Assembly: GCA_036362985.1 (NCBI GenBank)
Contig: JAYGXS010000001.1
Span: 19,094,251 to 19,158,250, forward strand
Source of the DNA: Ligula intestinalis
Lineage: Eukaryota > Platyhelminthes > Cestoda > Diphyllobothriidea > Diphyllobothriidae
Reading direction: 5' to 3'
DNA length: 64,000 nt
The notes beneath the pieces are model-generated. The model was not told where the DNA came from, ran no database searches, and saw only the letters and a list, made by a program, of their open reading frames with translations. Below, piece by piece: positions 23,497 to 35,400 of the stretch; within the stretch, counting starts at the first letter, position 1; every line of letters starts with the position of its first letter. The position numbers and the translations under genes are program-made.

Positions 23497-26400
23497 ATGG
23501 TGGTGGTGGTTGTTGTTGTTGTTGTTGCAGGATCAATTGCAAGGAAAGTGGCTTTAGAACCACGATTTCCGGATCTTCTCCAGATACCGGACTGTGGCAG
23601 AGGGTCTTCGAACGGTTCGGTCAATCGGCGCTCTCAGTCTGTAGTCGATACCGAACTCCTGAACTCTGGCGACCATCTCGGCTGCGCATTCCATCAGGTT
23701 TTTGTTGGTCTCTTCCTCCCCGTAGGCTGCACACCTAGAATCATCAGTCAGATTGTACCGCTTCCTGATGTTCAGTTCAGTTTTATTAGGGAAATATAGG
23801 TAAATACCTTTGAACTCCCTCTTTGTACATAGCTATCACGCTGAACAAGTGGCGTTGCCAGTAATGGAACTGCGGTAGTAGGGCAGACAGTAAAAAACTC
23901 CTTAGGCTATATTCATAAGTTTAGTTTTGAATGCCATTTGTGGGATTTTAAGGAGAAAAACTGTCGCCTGTGGGGGGAGGGGGCGAAGGGAACATGTAAA
24001 TCAGAGTTCCTGCTGCTGAAAGTGTTTGGATCATGTCAGGAGGAGGCCATCGCGGTTGTTCCATATCCTAATGGTCACACGGGGAGATAACTGCGGTGGT
24101 CACAGTGTCGGAGATGCGCCCATCGTATACCCATGCGAAGCAGAGGATGAAATTGTAATCAAATATTCTAAAGAAACATACTACTGATAAGTAGCGAGTA
24201 GTATGTTTTTAAACAAGTTTGGCTACAATTAAATTAGCGCGCATCATTACACAGAATGTCTTCTTTTATGCTGATCCAACTGCATCTTAAACGTGTCCAC
24301 AGATGGGGACATGGCAATGTATGCGCATAGAGCATTCCATGCTGGATTACCCTCGTAGAGAAGAAGAATTTTTGTTTGTTTAATTTTGACCCAGTCACCC
24401 GTAGTTTGAGAGGGTATCCGCGCAATCTAGTAATAGCGGCCAGCTCAAAGAAATCGTTGGATGCTAGGCAACAATTTTGATCCCTCAGCATGCGAAATGC
24501 CTGTATTAGGTCACCGCGCAGCTCTCTGTAATCCAGCGGAAATAAGTCAAGATTGGTCAGTCGTGTCTTGTAAGGAAAATACGCTTGTCCTCGCACTAAC
24601 TTAGTTGCCCGTCGTTGTACCCTTTCAAGGGTTTTTTTGTCGTTGACTGTCCAGGGTTTCCAGGCTTGAATGGCAAATTCCAGTTGGGGTCGCACTAACG
24701 CGCCGAAGACTTTGCCAAAGACATCTTTATCAAACTTAGCAAAGGCGCGCTTGATTAGATACAAGCTCGATATTGCGGATTTGGCCACCTTCAGGCAGTG
24801 GAGTGATGGCTTAAGTGAGGGAGTGAACCACACACCCAGATCCTTCTGGGTCTCTTCTTCCGGCATCGGTGTGTGATTTAGGTTGTAAAACCTCCAATGC
24901 GAAGCGCTAGTACTACTGAAACGCATTATGTTGCATTTAGCGACATTTAATGGCAAGAGCCACTCGTTTGACCATTGCTCGAGTCGGTGCTAATCTGCCT
25001 GCAGATTTTCTTCGTCGTCTTCGCTACGAATGACCTTCCATAGTTTTAAATCGCCCGCGAACATTGCAGTTTCGCAGTCTAATCCACTTATGCAGTCGTC
25101 GACATGTACAAGGAAAAGGATAGGACCCAGACCAGAACCCTGGGGGACCCCACTATCAACTGCCACCTCCGCCGATCGCTGATCATCAATACATACGGTT
25201 TGAGTTCAGCCAGTCAGAAAGTTTTCGACCCATCGCAAAAGGTTGCCTGTTACCCCTATATGTCTTAGCCTGTATAGGAGACGTTCATGCGGGACAGTGT
25301 CAAATGCCTTCTTGAAATCTATGAAGACTGCGTGCACCGTGTTTCCTTGATCGAGTGCTCTCCTCCATTGCTCTAGACAGAAGAGCAGATTTTTCAAGCA
25401 GGACCGTCCTCTACGGAATCCGTGCTGTTTGTCAGAAAGAAGTCGATTACACTCTAACAATTACATCAACTCTATTTTGAGAATTCGCTCCATGATTTTG
25501 CAACATATTGAAGCAAGGCTTATTGGCCTGTAGTTGTTTGCGAACGCCCGACTCCCATTTTTGTGTAATGGTGAGATCCACGCTGTTTTCCAGTCAGGTG
25601 GCAGTTGGCCTGTGTTTAGGGAGGCCCGAAGGAGTAACTGCAGGGGTTCTGCCAACTCCACGGCTAGCTTTTTCAACAGCTTTGCAGGTATGCCGTCCAG
25701 TCCTGGTGACTTCGTGTCTTGGAGCTTAATAAGTTCTTGCAGAACAGTAACTTCTGCAAGCACAAATGAGTCAATAGTCAGAATCTCCTCAGTACTAAAA
25801 TTGGTAACGGTTAGCACGACCTCTCTCGTAAAAACCGACCGAAAGAACCCGGATAGATGCTCGGTCTTTGCTTTGTTCTCCCAAATTTCGGCGCCGTCAT
25901 CCGTTTTTATTAACGGGATGTGGTCTCTATTTCGGGTAGATCGCCTACTGAAGTTGTAGAAGACCTTCGGATTTCCTACTGAGTGGTTTATTAGGTCACT
26001 CTCGAAACTTTGGCAGGTTTTTAGTAAAAGGCCCTTAATCCTATTTCTCTGCACTTTGTACTTGCTGTGCGACTCGGTGGTCTTCTCTCTTCAAAACGTT
26101 TGAAACAGCTTTCCTTTACGATTTACCTCCCTCTTCAGAGTGCTTATTAGCCACTGGGGCCTACTTGTGGCTTTCATATTTGAGATGGGGCAAAAACTGG
26201 TGATTAGCCCGTGTAATACAGTCTTAAACACCGTCCAATCCTCGTGGATACACCCGGCGAATGCCTCTTTCCAGTCTACGCTGCGCACTTTGTTTCTCAT
26301 TTGGTTAAACTTTCCGCACCATATGTTGTGTCTAACGGTTGCGCTATGATCAGGTACAGAGAAGAGTGAGTACTCCCACTGTAGTACTACGTGGTCGCTT

Positions 26401-29400
26401 TTGCCTAGAGGAGGGAAACAATTTACGAAATCTACATTTTCAAACGCTTTTTATAGTAAAAGATCTAGGCATTTAGCCTGTTGTCCTACACGCTGCCTGG
26501 TTGGAGATAAGACGTGTTGTGATAGAAAGGCTTTTTGTACCGTGCGTAGGAGTCGGCGATCGAAACTTAATTCTGACCCTGTCGCAGAACTGAGGTTCCA
26601 GTCGATATGTGGAGCATTCAAGTCGCCTATAATCATAACATTGGATCGCACGGCAAATGCTTAAACTTCCTCAAGGAGGCTATTGTCTGACTCTGGATCG
26701 TTCGACGGTGGTCGATAAACCGCCAAGATGTCAAGGGCTTGAGACCCCGGCGTTCTGACGGTGAGCCAAAGGGCCTCTATATCAGACGCGAGCTGGTCAT
26801 TTTTGTTTGACAAGTGCAGGCCATGTCTAACATAGGTGAGCACACCCCCACCCTGACGCCTGGCTCTGTCTTTTCGAAACAACTGAAAACCGGGGAGAGC
26901 AACTTCCCGATCGTCTACCTTTGTGGATAACCGTGTTTCTGTTATACAGACCATATCTGGTTTTACTTCGTACATAGTAATCTTAAGCTCGTCTAATTTA
27001 GACAGCAGGCTTTGTGCATTGGTGTACATGCACTATAGTTTCCTTTGTCGGCTTGTTCGGGTAGTGTTGACGTTCGGGCTCATACCTCCCCCTACTGGGT
27101 CAATTGCGTGGTTATACGGAACGGACCTGACCAAGGGGAGAACAATGGATGTTGTTGCAAATAACCAATTTTTGTTCTCCTTTTCTGTGTCGCTCCTTCA
27201 TTTCTAAAACGAGTTGACGGCGTTTGTCTCGTTCTGCAACTGAGAAATCCTGCTGAAAAAAAACTCCCAGATGAGAGTCTTTTATTCTAAAACGCTTAGA
27301 CAGGATGAGCTTCGCTTCTTGGCTGCTGGCAATGACCACTTTCAGAGGTCTGGGACGCATCGATCCAGTTGGGCCCTCTGACCGTTTTCCAAGGCGGAAT
27401 GTCTTAACGTACTCGATCGTTACGTTGGGTCCCAGCATTTTGTTCATAAGCCCACCGAAGAGCTGGATGTCTGCGGAATGCCGGTCCATGGGAGTGGTTG
27501 CGGTTGATTCTGCCAATCCCTGTATTATGACGTTGGATTCTCTCTTAGCGAAATTTTTTACGCCTACGACATTGTCACTTACCTGCTGAATAGCAGCTCT
27601 TGTGCTGCTTTTTTGACGGTTATGTTTGAGACCGGAGTCTTTGGTGCAGTACCAGCCTCGTTTTCTACTGCGGGCCTCGGGCTCGGGCTGGCCGATGTTG
27701 TTTCTTCCGGGCCATGGACTTCGGTACGAATTCCATGCAGTTTTGCGGGGCCGGGTGCTAAAACTTTGAGGGCCTTTACACTCGTATCTTTTTTGTCGAC
27801 AGCGAGCTTGTTCAAATCTGCCTCAACTGTGGCAACTTTGTCAGTTTCAGGGGCCTTCACTCTAAGTGTTGACGCCTTTGTGTCTACTTTGCCGGCTGGA
27901 AGGTTTTTAACATTCGCCGCATTTGCGTGCAGTTCTTTCGTCCTACCAGAACGCAGTTGTCTCGGCGCAGATATTGGGCCCTGGGCAACTTCTTGTTCCT
28001 CTCGAATCTTTATTCGTGCGGTTTTGTTGATTTTAGTCCTGGATAAGGGTGAGATCGATTCTGCGGGTTGACGTTTCATCCGCCTTTTGGAAACTTTAAC
28101 GGTCCTGGGGCTCAAGCTTGCCTGACACTGTACACTCTAACACGTTTGTGTATGCTTGTCCTCCGATTTGGGCGCGTCTGGACCTATAAGTTGTTGGCTG
28201 CTAGTAAGCGGCCTTAATGTTGATAAGAGCTGTGGATTGCAACTTGTTTCGTCAACTGGCCTTAACTTGTCGAGTGTAAGCAGTTCTGCAAGTATTTCTG
28301 ATACAGTGGAGTCCGGTTAATGTGGACACGGTTAATGTGGACAACCGCTTAATGTGGACAGTTGGCCAGGAACGGAATTTCTCCATAGTAAAATCCTCCG
28401 GTTAATTTGGACAGCCACCGCTTAATGTGGACAGCACCAAGCTGTCAACCGGTCGGTCGACCCACAGATTTTGTCAAAAATCCAGTCCAAATCGCTCGCG
28501 GCGGGGAATTCCCGCGTCCTGTTTGCCACAGTTGGGAGGTGCAGTTTTCGAAGGAGGCCGCCAATACGTCATCTAGGCTATTCCCACTCCCCCTGCCCTG
28601 CCCCCGTATCCTCACTCTTGTCTCCCTTATCTGCTTTCCAACAGATTTTGTNNNNNNNNNNCGTATCCTCACTCTTGTCTCCCTTATCTGCTTTCCAACA
28701 GATTTTGTCAAAAATCCAGTCCAAATCGACCGCGGTGGGGAATTCCCGCGTCCTGTTCTGAAAGTTTTGCTTCAGATGAACAGTACACAAAGCTTTTCTG
28801 TTGGTTTGCCTGTGGTTGTGTACGTGTGGAGGCTGATCACTCGAGTCGAAGGACTGAGGAACATCACACTTCGATTTTTGCCACCCAACACAACTTCAGT
28901 TCTGCAACCCTGTGATCAGGGCATCATTCGATCTCTTAAAGCCTTCTTTCGGACCGCGATCAGGCGAGAGATTTTGCAGATCAGCCAAGACCTTGTGGAA
29001 GACGATGAGACTGGCATGCGTTTGGCTCAAAACTTTGTGAAGAAGATTGACGTTCTTCAGGCCATGGAGATGTTGAGCACTTCGTGGAAAAAGGTGAAGT
29101 CGGAGACAATCGTAAATTTCTGGAGGAAAGGGGGCTTCGGCACCAGTGAAGAGGAAGTTGCAGAGAATTAAGTCGCGATTCCGATCCCAGAAGACGTGAC
29201 AGAGGACAGGATCGAGAGTTTTCTAGAGTGGGTTTCAATCGACGACGATGCCGAAGTCGCCGAGGAGGCAACACTGGAGGAGGTGACAAGCGAACTCGTC
29301 GAAGCAGTTGCAGATGCCAAGAAGGTACCAGACGAGCAGGAAGAAGAGTCTGAAGAGGAAGACGAAGAAGTCGAGCCCCCAGTCTCATCAAAAGAAATGA

Positions 29401-32400
29401 GGGTGGCATTGGCCATACTCGAAACGGGGCATCGACAACAAGGTTTTGATGTGGAGAATTTTGACAATGTGATAAAGAACTTTAGGGGAGCTTTAAGAGA
29501 AAAGTTTCCACCAAAGCAATCAAAACTGAGCATGTTCTTTCAATAAAACTTCATTCAGATGCAAAATTCTGCTTTTTATACGTAGAAACGACTGGTTTGG
29601 GGTCAGTTCGCTTAATGTGGACAACCGGTTAATATGGACAGTTGGCCTGGAACGGAGGTGTCCACATTAACCGGACTCCACTGTAGTAGGTTCGTAAGAC
29701 ACTCTAGTCCTATTGCTTTTTGCCGCATCTCTTTGCAGTCATTATAACCTTCTGGGCATATTGTGTCACCAGTGTTAGTGCACGCAACTGTCGGTGGCCC
29801 TCGCAGCTCAGTTGCGGTAGCCGAGGTGTTTAAACGGTCGCCCCCTGGGTCGCGCGTCCGCGGTTCGCTGCTAACGCCAGTGTTAGTGCACCTGACTTCC
29901 AGCTGCCTTTGCTGCTCAGTTGCGGTGGCCGAGGCGCCTAGACGGTCGCCCCCTGTGGCGAACGTGCGCGGATCGATACCACATCAAGACTCGACTTTTT
30001 CCTCACGCGCGACAGTCGGGTCGTGAATATCTGCGTTCCCCATGGGTTGGATTTCGGGTTTTGCGAGCACAGATAACAACAAAATTTGGGATGGCCTACA
30101 GTTATGTTGCACTTGTATTCTACTCTAATATCCTGGCTAAGGTTACAATGTCGAAATCTATATTGGCTATAGTAGAATCTATTTCAGGTTGACCAGAGCA
30201 GGAAAGACAGCAAAAATATACGTTAGCCAATGCTTATATATTGCTTGTCTTCTAATCTGATATCCAAGCCGTGGGTTAAAGTGTCAAATTGATAGTGTCT
30301 ACGCTAGTAAAAACGGTTTGACCGCGTAACTACAAACGAGATAGTCTGATCTGTGAGTATGCAATAATTGTACACGGGCACTAGATAAATTAATGCACAG
30401 CAGTATCAAAATTTTAGACCCAGCCTCTCCGCAGATATTCCTCAGTGACCCTGAAGAATTTGATTCGGACAGGTAGAGTGTGTAAACCAAGCTTTGGACA
30501 ATATCCGGTCCGTAATCTCACTAGGGTCGTTCTATCTAGCCGAGTCATTTTCTTTTCTTCATCCCAGTTGATGGGGGCCATATACGTTCTACGGCCGCGT
30601 TCATGTGTCATTGGTGGCCTTGGGGTCATTCGTCTGACTGCTTTCATCGTTGCCGCAAAGGATGTCGGTCTACCGTCCGGTTCAGTCCTGGCCGCTGATG
30701 CTTCAGCGTCTGCTTGTTCGTTCCCGGGGATACCCACGTGACTGGGAATCCACGCAATTTCTAGACGCCTTCCTGTTTTGGCTCTCTCAGCACATTCATC
30801 ACTTTTTGTACCAATGGTTTCTTAAGGGGTTCTCCTGTCCAGAAGTTCTGTAGGGCATCTACAGCGGATTTACTGTCAGTAAAGATTCTGGCAGAACTCC
30901 AATCCTCGGGTGGGTGCTCTAGCCATTCCGCCGCTGTCAGTAGGGCTAGCATCTCAACATCAAAGGATGAGATGAAGTATGCGCCCATTCTCCTGCACGT
31001 TGCAATTGTTGAGTAGTTATTCCAGCTTCCTTGCGTCACCACGACTCCCGCACCTCCCTGTCTGCATCCATCTATTACCGACCCGTCGGTATAAATAGTC
31101 AGGGACGTTTCTGGTAGGCAGTTGAGCGCATCCTCCATTCGTTGCCGGTTTTCTACCATCTCTGCTTTACTGCACAGATCTTCAACATTCCTTAGAAGAG
31201 TGATGTTGGGACGGTGCCATGGGGCTAGAGTGTTAACAGCAAAGAGCTCTCTAGGCATCTTAGAATCCTCTCCCAGAGTTTGAAGCAGGCATCTGCGCGC
31301 ATTCTCCCTCCAGGTTGAGGTTCAGTTTAGCCGGGTTGGATGTTGCTTTTCGGCCATCTGCCTGCGGAGATTTTGTGTGGGAAGTCTCACGCTGTGTTCA
31401 TAGGCACGGATGGCCTCAAACCTACCCCTCTCCTCTATCGTCTGGATATCGGCCTCTAGTAGTAATATCTCCGTCGGGCATGAGATTGGGAGGCTCGTGA
31501 TAATTCGAGCTGCTGAGTGGTGGTGGTGGTGGCTGCTTTTATGCAATTGTGGGGCAAGTTCAAGTGATGTCCAATTGGTGGGTTGCATTACCCGAGGGTA
31601 TGTCCACTTCGACTCATGACAAGGCATCAGCAGCCATGTTTTCTTATTCAAGGACCCGATAATTGGTGCAGAATAAAGGAAGCACTACTGCTACTATTTT
31701 CTGCTCATGGTAGAGGAAACAGTAGGATGAAATCGTATGGGAATTTCGTGCGGACTGCGATCAGCCACGTCGCTCAGCAGTCACGTTGCTATCATTTTGG
31801 GGTCCTCATTGTCGCGGCAGCTTAAATCATGGCAGCTTCCAAACACAACGACCTTCATTTCGGAAAAGCAGTATACGAGTTAACAGTAAAGGGGAAATTA
31901 GTTGTAAAATGCGGGCGCTGACATTAATTGCTCCGATGGGACTGATTCGAGTTGACCCATCGAGTTACTGCCGCTTATCGATATCTGGTCAGAAGCCAGG
32001 ATTTAGCTGTGGTCACTCATATGAACCGGTTAATGCTAATTTGAGGATTAACATATTCTCACCCAATGCGTTGACGGGATTATCACAGGGGATTAAGTAA
32101 GTCAAACCCTGGCAACTGCGATCGTCAGACCATGGTTCTTTAGGCGAGAAGAAGTCGAAGGAGGCCAGAATAGTAGGAATAGGTTATTCTGTATACAGAG
32201 GAACGGAGAATAAGCAGGAAGAAGTTTGACTTCGGCGCGCACGACCAGCCAGGAGGCTAGCCGGGTCCCAAGTGGGGGTCAGCAGCAGGCACGCCTGCGG
32301 CAGCGTGAACGGTCATTGTCTGGTCGGCCTTGAAGGTTTTTGGCCGGACAGACTGCATCGACCTAGGCGTGCATGCGTCTTATTCGCCGCCGGAGGAGAC

Positions 32401-35400
32401 CAGCTTTGCGGCATCTGTTCAAAAGGCTGCCTTTAGGTTAGGCGCGTGCTTGCCTATGTGGAGTGAGTCACCACAGGATCGCCAACAGACTCCCCATCCT
32501 CAAGTGACCTGAAACCAGTAATTTTCTAAAACATGGTGTCCAGCCCAACGTTTAGAGACTTGAAGGCCAGCATTTAATCATAGAAAAGTAGCGTTTACTA
32601 CTTTTTGCTTATTAGACTTCTGAAGTTTCAGCTATCACCTTTGGCTGCTAAACCTTGGGCTTCATGTTGACAACACAAAACCCTGTACTTGTGCCGCCGT
32701 CATTTAATCATTGATTCCCCTGTGGAGTCACTCTCATCGGCCTGACAACGGCTTGCACTTGCTGTGGCCTCTTTGTTGAACAAGATACCTTGGAACTCTG
32801 ACCCGTCAGTTTGACAATTTGTTGTGCTCTGACCCAAGGTCGGCCGCACCGTCAGTACATCAATGCGGCTGTCGATTCAGTAGGAGCTGACGGGCACGGC
32901 ATTTGTGGTACTTCTTTTCTGTAGTTATCAACTCCCGTCAACGTGGCAAAAGCTGAGTTTGTGATCTTCATTAATTGCCGTCCTGCGGTTGGGGCCGACC
33001 CCAACACCACGACCCCGCAGGGCAGCAAAACGACGGAAAACGCAAGTCACAAGTAAACAGACTTGGTAGAAATGAATAAAGGGAAATTTTCCTGATAGCC
33101 AACGCGACCGGCAACCGAAACCGTGGATTTTATAACCTGGGTTTCCTGATGAAATCCGGATTATCTGAGATGGAACAGCCGATTGTGCTGTTTGAAACAT
33201 CAGAGGCCTTATAACCCTGTCCCATTAAACCATGCTCCATCTATGCTACCCCGTAACCAGTCCCATTTTGGTGGGACAATAACATAAGGTCTACTCTATG
33301 CTGCAGGTAGCCTTGTGCTACACTCCGGAATGGGAACCTATCACCATGGCCTTACTTTAACAGTAATCCTAATGCTAAACCTAATTCTATATTTTCTACT
33401 CACAACACGACCCCTGACCCAAAACTCTGCCCCAAAATTCTTTTTTTGTCACAAAGTTTTCCAGTAACAAAGCATTAGGTATAACGCATCAATCAAAAGT
33501 ATGAAACTTAAACATGATAAACTTGTTCAAGTACATTTCATAAAGCAGATGGTGCTGGATTCAAGTACGTTAAATCATTACTTGTTAAAACCTGCACAAC
33601 TAAAGGTCATAAATTAAATTCCCTGTCCAGTGTGTCCCAGGAATCATGTGGAGACGCTGGAATAGCCGATACCCTCACAGTTGCCGCGTACATTGGCGTA
33701 AAATGGACAAGGTAAACATCTGGACTCTTTTCTTCTGTTGGGTGCATCGTAAATCAATTTAAGAATAATATATAGACACGAGTACATTTTAGCCAAAGAC
33801 AAAAAAACTGGAACGGTCACTTCTGGCTTATTAGACGTCGTCAGCCAGGTATACCTTAGCCAGTTCTCTGCCGATATTTTTCGCTACGCCGTGCACATTT
33901 CCAGTTAAATTTGTAATCAAGAGAAAGTGCATTCGAAGAATAATGAGCGTGTACACCTACGTTCATTGGCATTATTAAACATGCATTTGCTAACGTTCAC
34001 AACCATTTGCCATGTCTTTCCAGTGAACAAGAGGTCGCATAGTTGTCATAGAAGGCAGCGATTACTGAAAATTAGTTGAAGGTTTGGGAGCGTCGGCATG
34101 AAACCTAACTTATAAGTGTTTTGAGTTTATATAAGCTTGTTTAGCGTTATGACTTCAAGTCTTATTCACCCACCCGAAATACAACACTGATCGCAAAATG
34201 ATTACATGTCCCATCGGTCCTGACACAAGTTTCGAATTGAATTAATTGCAACAGCACTTTTCACTTATTGATGAACTTTCACCCGACCACCAGCAGAACT
34301 CATTTAAACAGCTCTGCCTAAGGTCTCTACAGACGCCCAGGTAGGCGTAGAATCTGGTGTTATAGGCAGATAGTATTGCCAGCAAAAATAGGGGAGCCTG
34401 GAATCACTTTTTCTGACTTATTAGCCGTCGTCAGCCAGTCATACCTAGACCCAGGTGACGTTCCACCCGAGCCTCGAACTCGAAACCCATTTGATCCTAG
34501 TCAAACGTCCTAACCATTGACCCACAAGCTCGTTATCGAATCCGCATAGGAGGGAGGCCTTTTAAGCAAGCCAACGCTCTACCTACTTGAGCTATATATG
34601 CTTGTCTATGGCTGTTATTTTCGGTGGGGTATAGCAAATAACAACCTTATAAGTGTATTACTTTATTTTACGGCACAGAACTTGACATATTTCCGCATAC
34701 TTCCCCCTTCTTTTCCCAAAATAATGTGCTATCTCATAATTGCACTAACCTCAATTTCATGAAGGCAACACAAAATTGTCTGTCCTCTGAACATATATAA
34801 TCAAAAGTTTTCCGCTTTTTATCAATGTTTTTTTATAGTACAACACGCAAAGACAAGGATTATTTTTCCGTGGCGTTTAATAGCTTAGGAAATTACTTGG
34901 AGATAAACAAACGTCGTAGTTGGCCACCGTTTTGCCCCCAGTATACTGATCCGAAGCGAACACTTTTCTAGTAGACAGCAGTTTGCACCGCAAGCTACCT
35001 CAATCAACCAAATAAACAACCTCAAATGTCTATTAAATCGTCCACTCAAATTTTTATCTTCAAATTTCATCAGATATGCTATCTACTGTACTTCGCTCCT
35101 CTGTTTCAATAACTATGTGAAGACGGTAGGTTCAATATTATCAGCATAGCTGGATGTCTTTAAAGACTCACGGTGTTCATTCTGCGCTAGATTCACCATA
35201 GTACTTTGATGAAGGAAGCTGTGAATGCCTCATTTAACGTCATCTTTTCTCCTTAAAGCTCAACACCACCTGGAAGGCCGCCCCCACGAGGCGTTTTGGG
35301 AAGTTGTCAGAGGCGCGTCTCCAGCTGGGTGTCTACCCGAATCCGCACGGCAACAACCTGCTTCCCCGGATGTGTCACGCGGTCGGTGGCGAAGATCCCC

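Larger units (their letters stand above)
28304..29683. mobile_element. Tigger/pogo-type DNA transposon nested in LINE-B ORF1
   Basis: A 1380-bp element with perfect terminal inverted repeats of about 25 bp beginning CAGTGGAGTCCGGTTAATGT, flanked by TA (28302-28303 and 29684-29685). That is the target duplication of Tc1/mariner-pogo elements. It encodes the C-terminal half of a Tigger transposase on the plus strand; the DNA-binding N-terminal half is absent. Subterminal copies of GGTTAATGTGGACA lie at both ends. It includes a 10-N assembly gap (28652-28661). Confidence 0.92.
23770..29994 (-). mobile_element. LINE-B: near full-length non-LTR retrotransposon, antisense in cathepsin B intron 1
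   Basis: Minus strand, about 4.8 kb without the nested Tigger. From 5' to 3': ORF1 (about 29994-27112) with in-frame 36-residue repeats, endonuclease (27029-26300), RT (about 26050-24400), C-terminal domain, 3' UTR, stem-loop, and a GAACT tail ending at 23770. It is the reference for the family that includes LINE-A and the relic at 51578. Stops and one Asp-to-Gly change in the catalytic box show it is inactive. Confidence 0.88.
27579..29994 (-). pseudogene. N-terminal and middle part of LINE-B ORF1, split by a Tigger transposon
   Basis: ORF1 is open on the minus strand from about 29994. It has two in-frame 36-residue repeats (29985-29770), then [20 protein letters not shown] and TNL, where the Tigger element (28304-29683) interrupts it. 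It resumes at 28303 with [18 protein letters not shown], meets a stop after KHTQTC, and continues as [15 protein letters not shown] through an Ala/Lys/Pro-rich low-complexity region to 27579. Joining across one TA restores an uninterrupted frame, so the transposon landed in coding sequence. Confidence 0.78.

Noticed and set aside
23282..23799. Open frames through the GA/TGG/TTG repeat encoding Arg-Glu or Ser-Leu runs
   Set aside because: Low-complexity microsatellite translation present on both strands; no domain.
27305..28071. Plus-strand open frames opposite LINE-B ORF1
   Set aside because: Shadows of the antisense ORF1 coding sequence, without any recognisable motif.
29168..29533. Minus-strand Ser-rich open frame
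   Set aside because: Antisense reading of the Glu-rich linker of the Tigger transposase.
29768..29985. Two tRNA-Leu/Ser-like A and B boxes in tandem (GTGGCCGAGG..., GCGGTTCG...)
   Set aside because: The 108-bp repeat is open in frame with LINE-B ORF1 on the minus strand and does not fold as a tRNA, so the pol III motifs look coincidental.
34460..34600. Possible tRNA genes on the minus strand
   Set aside because: A and B boxes exist but the arms do not pair as a cloverleaf; a shared tail elsewhere points to a SINE.
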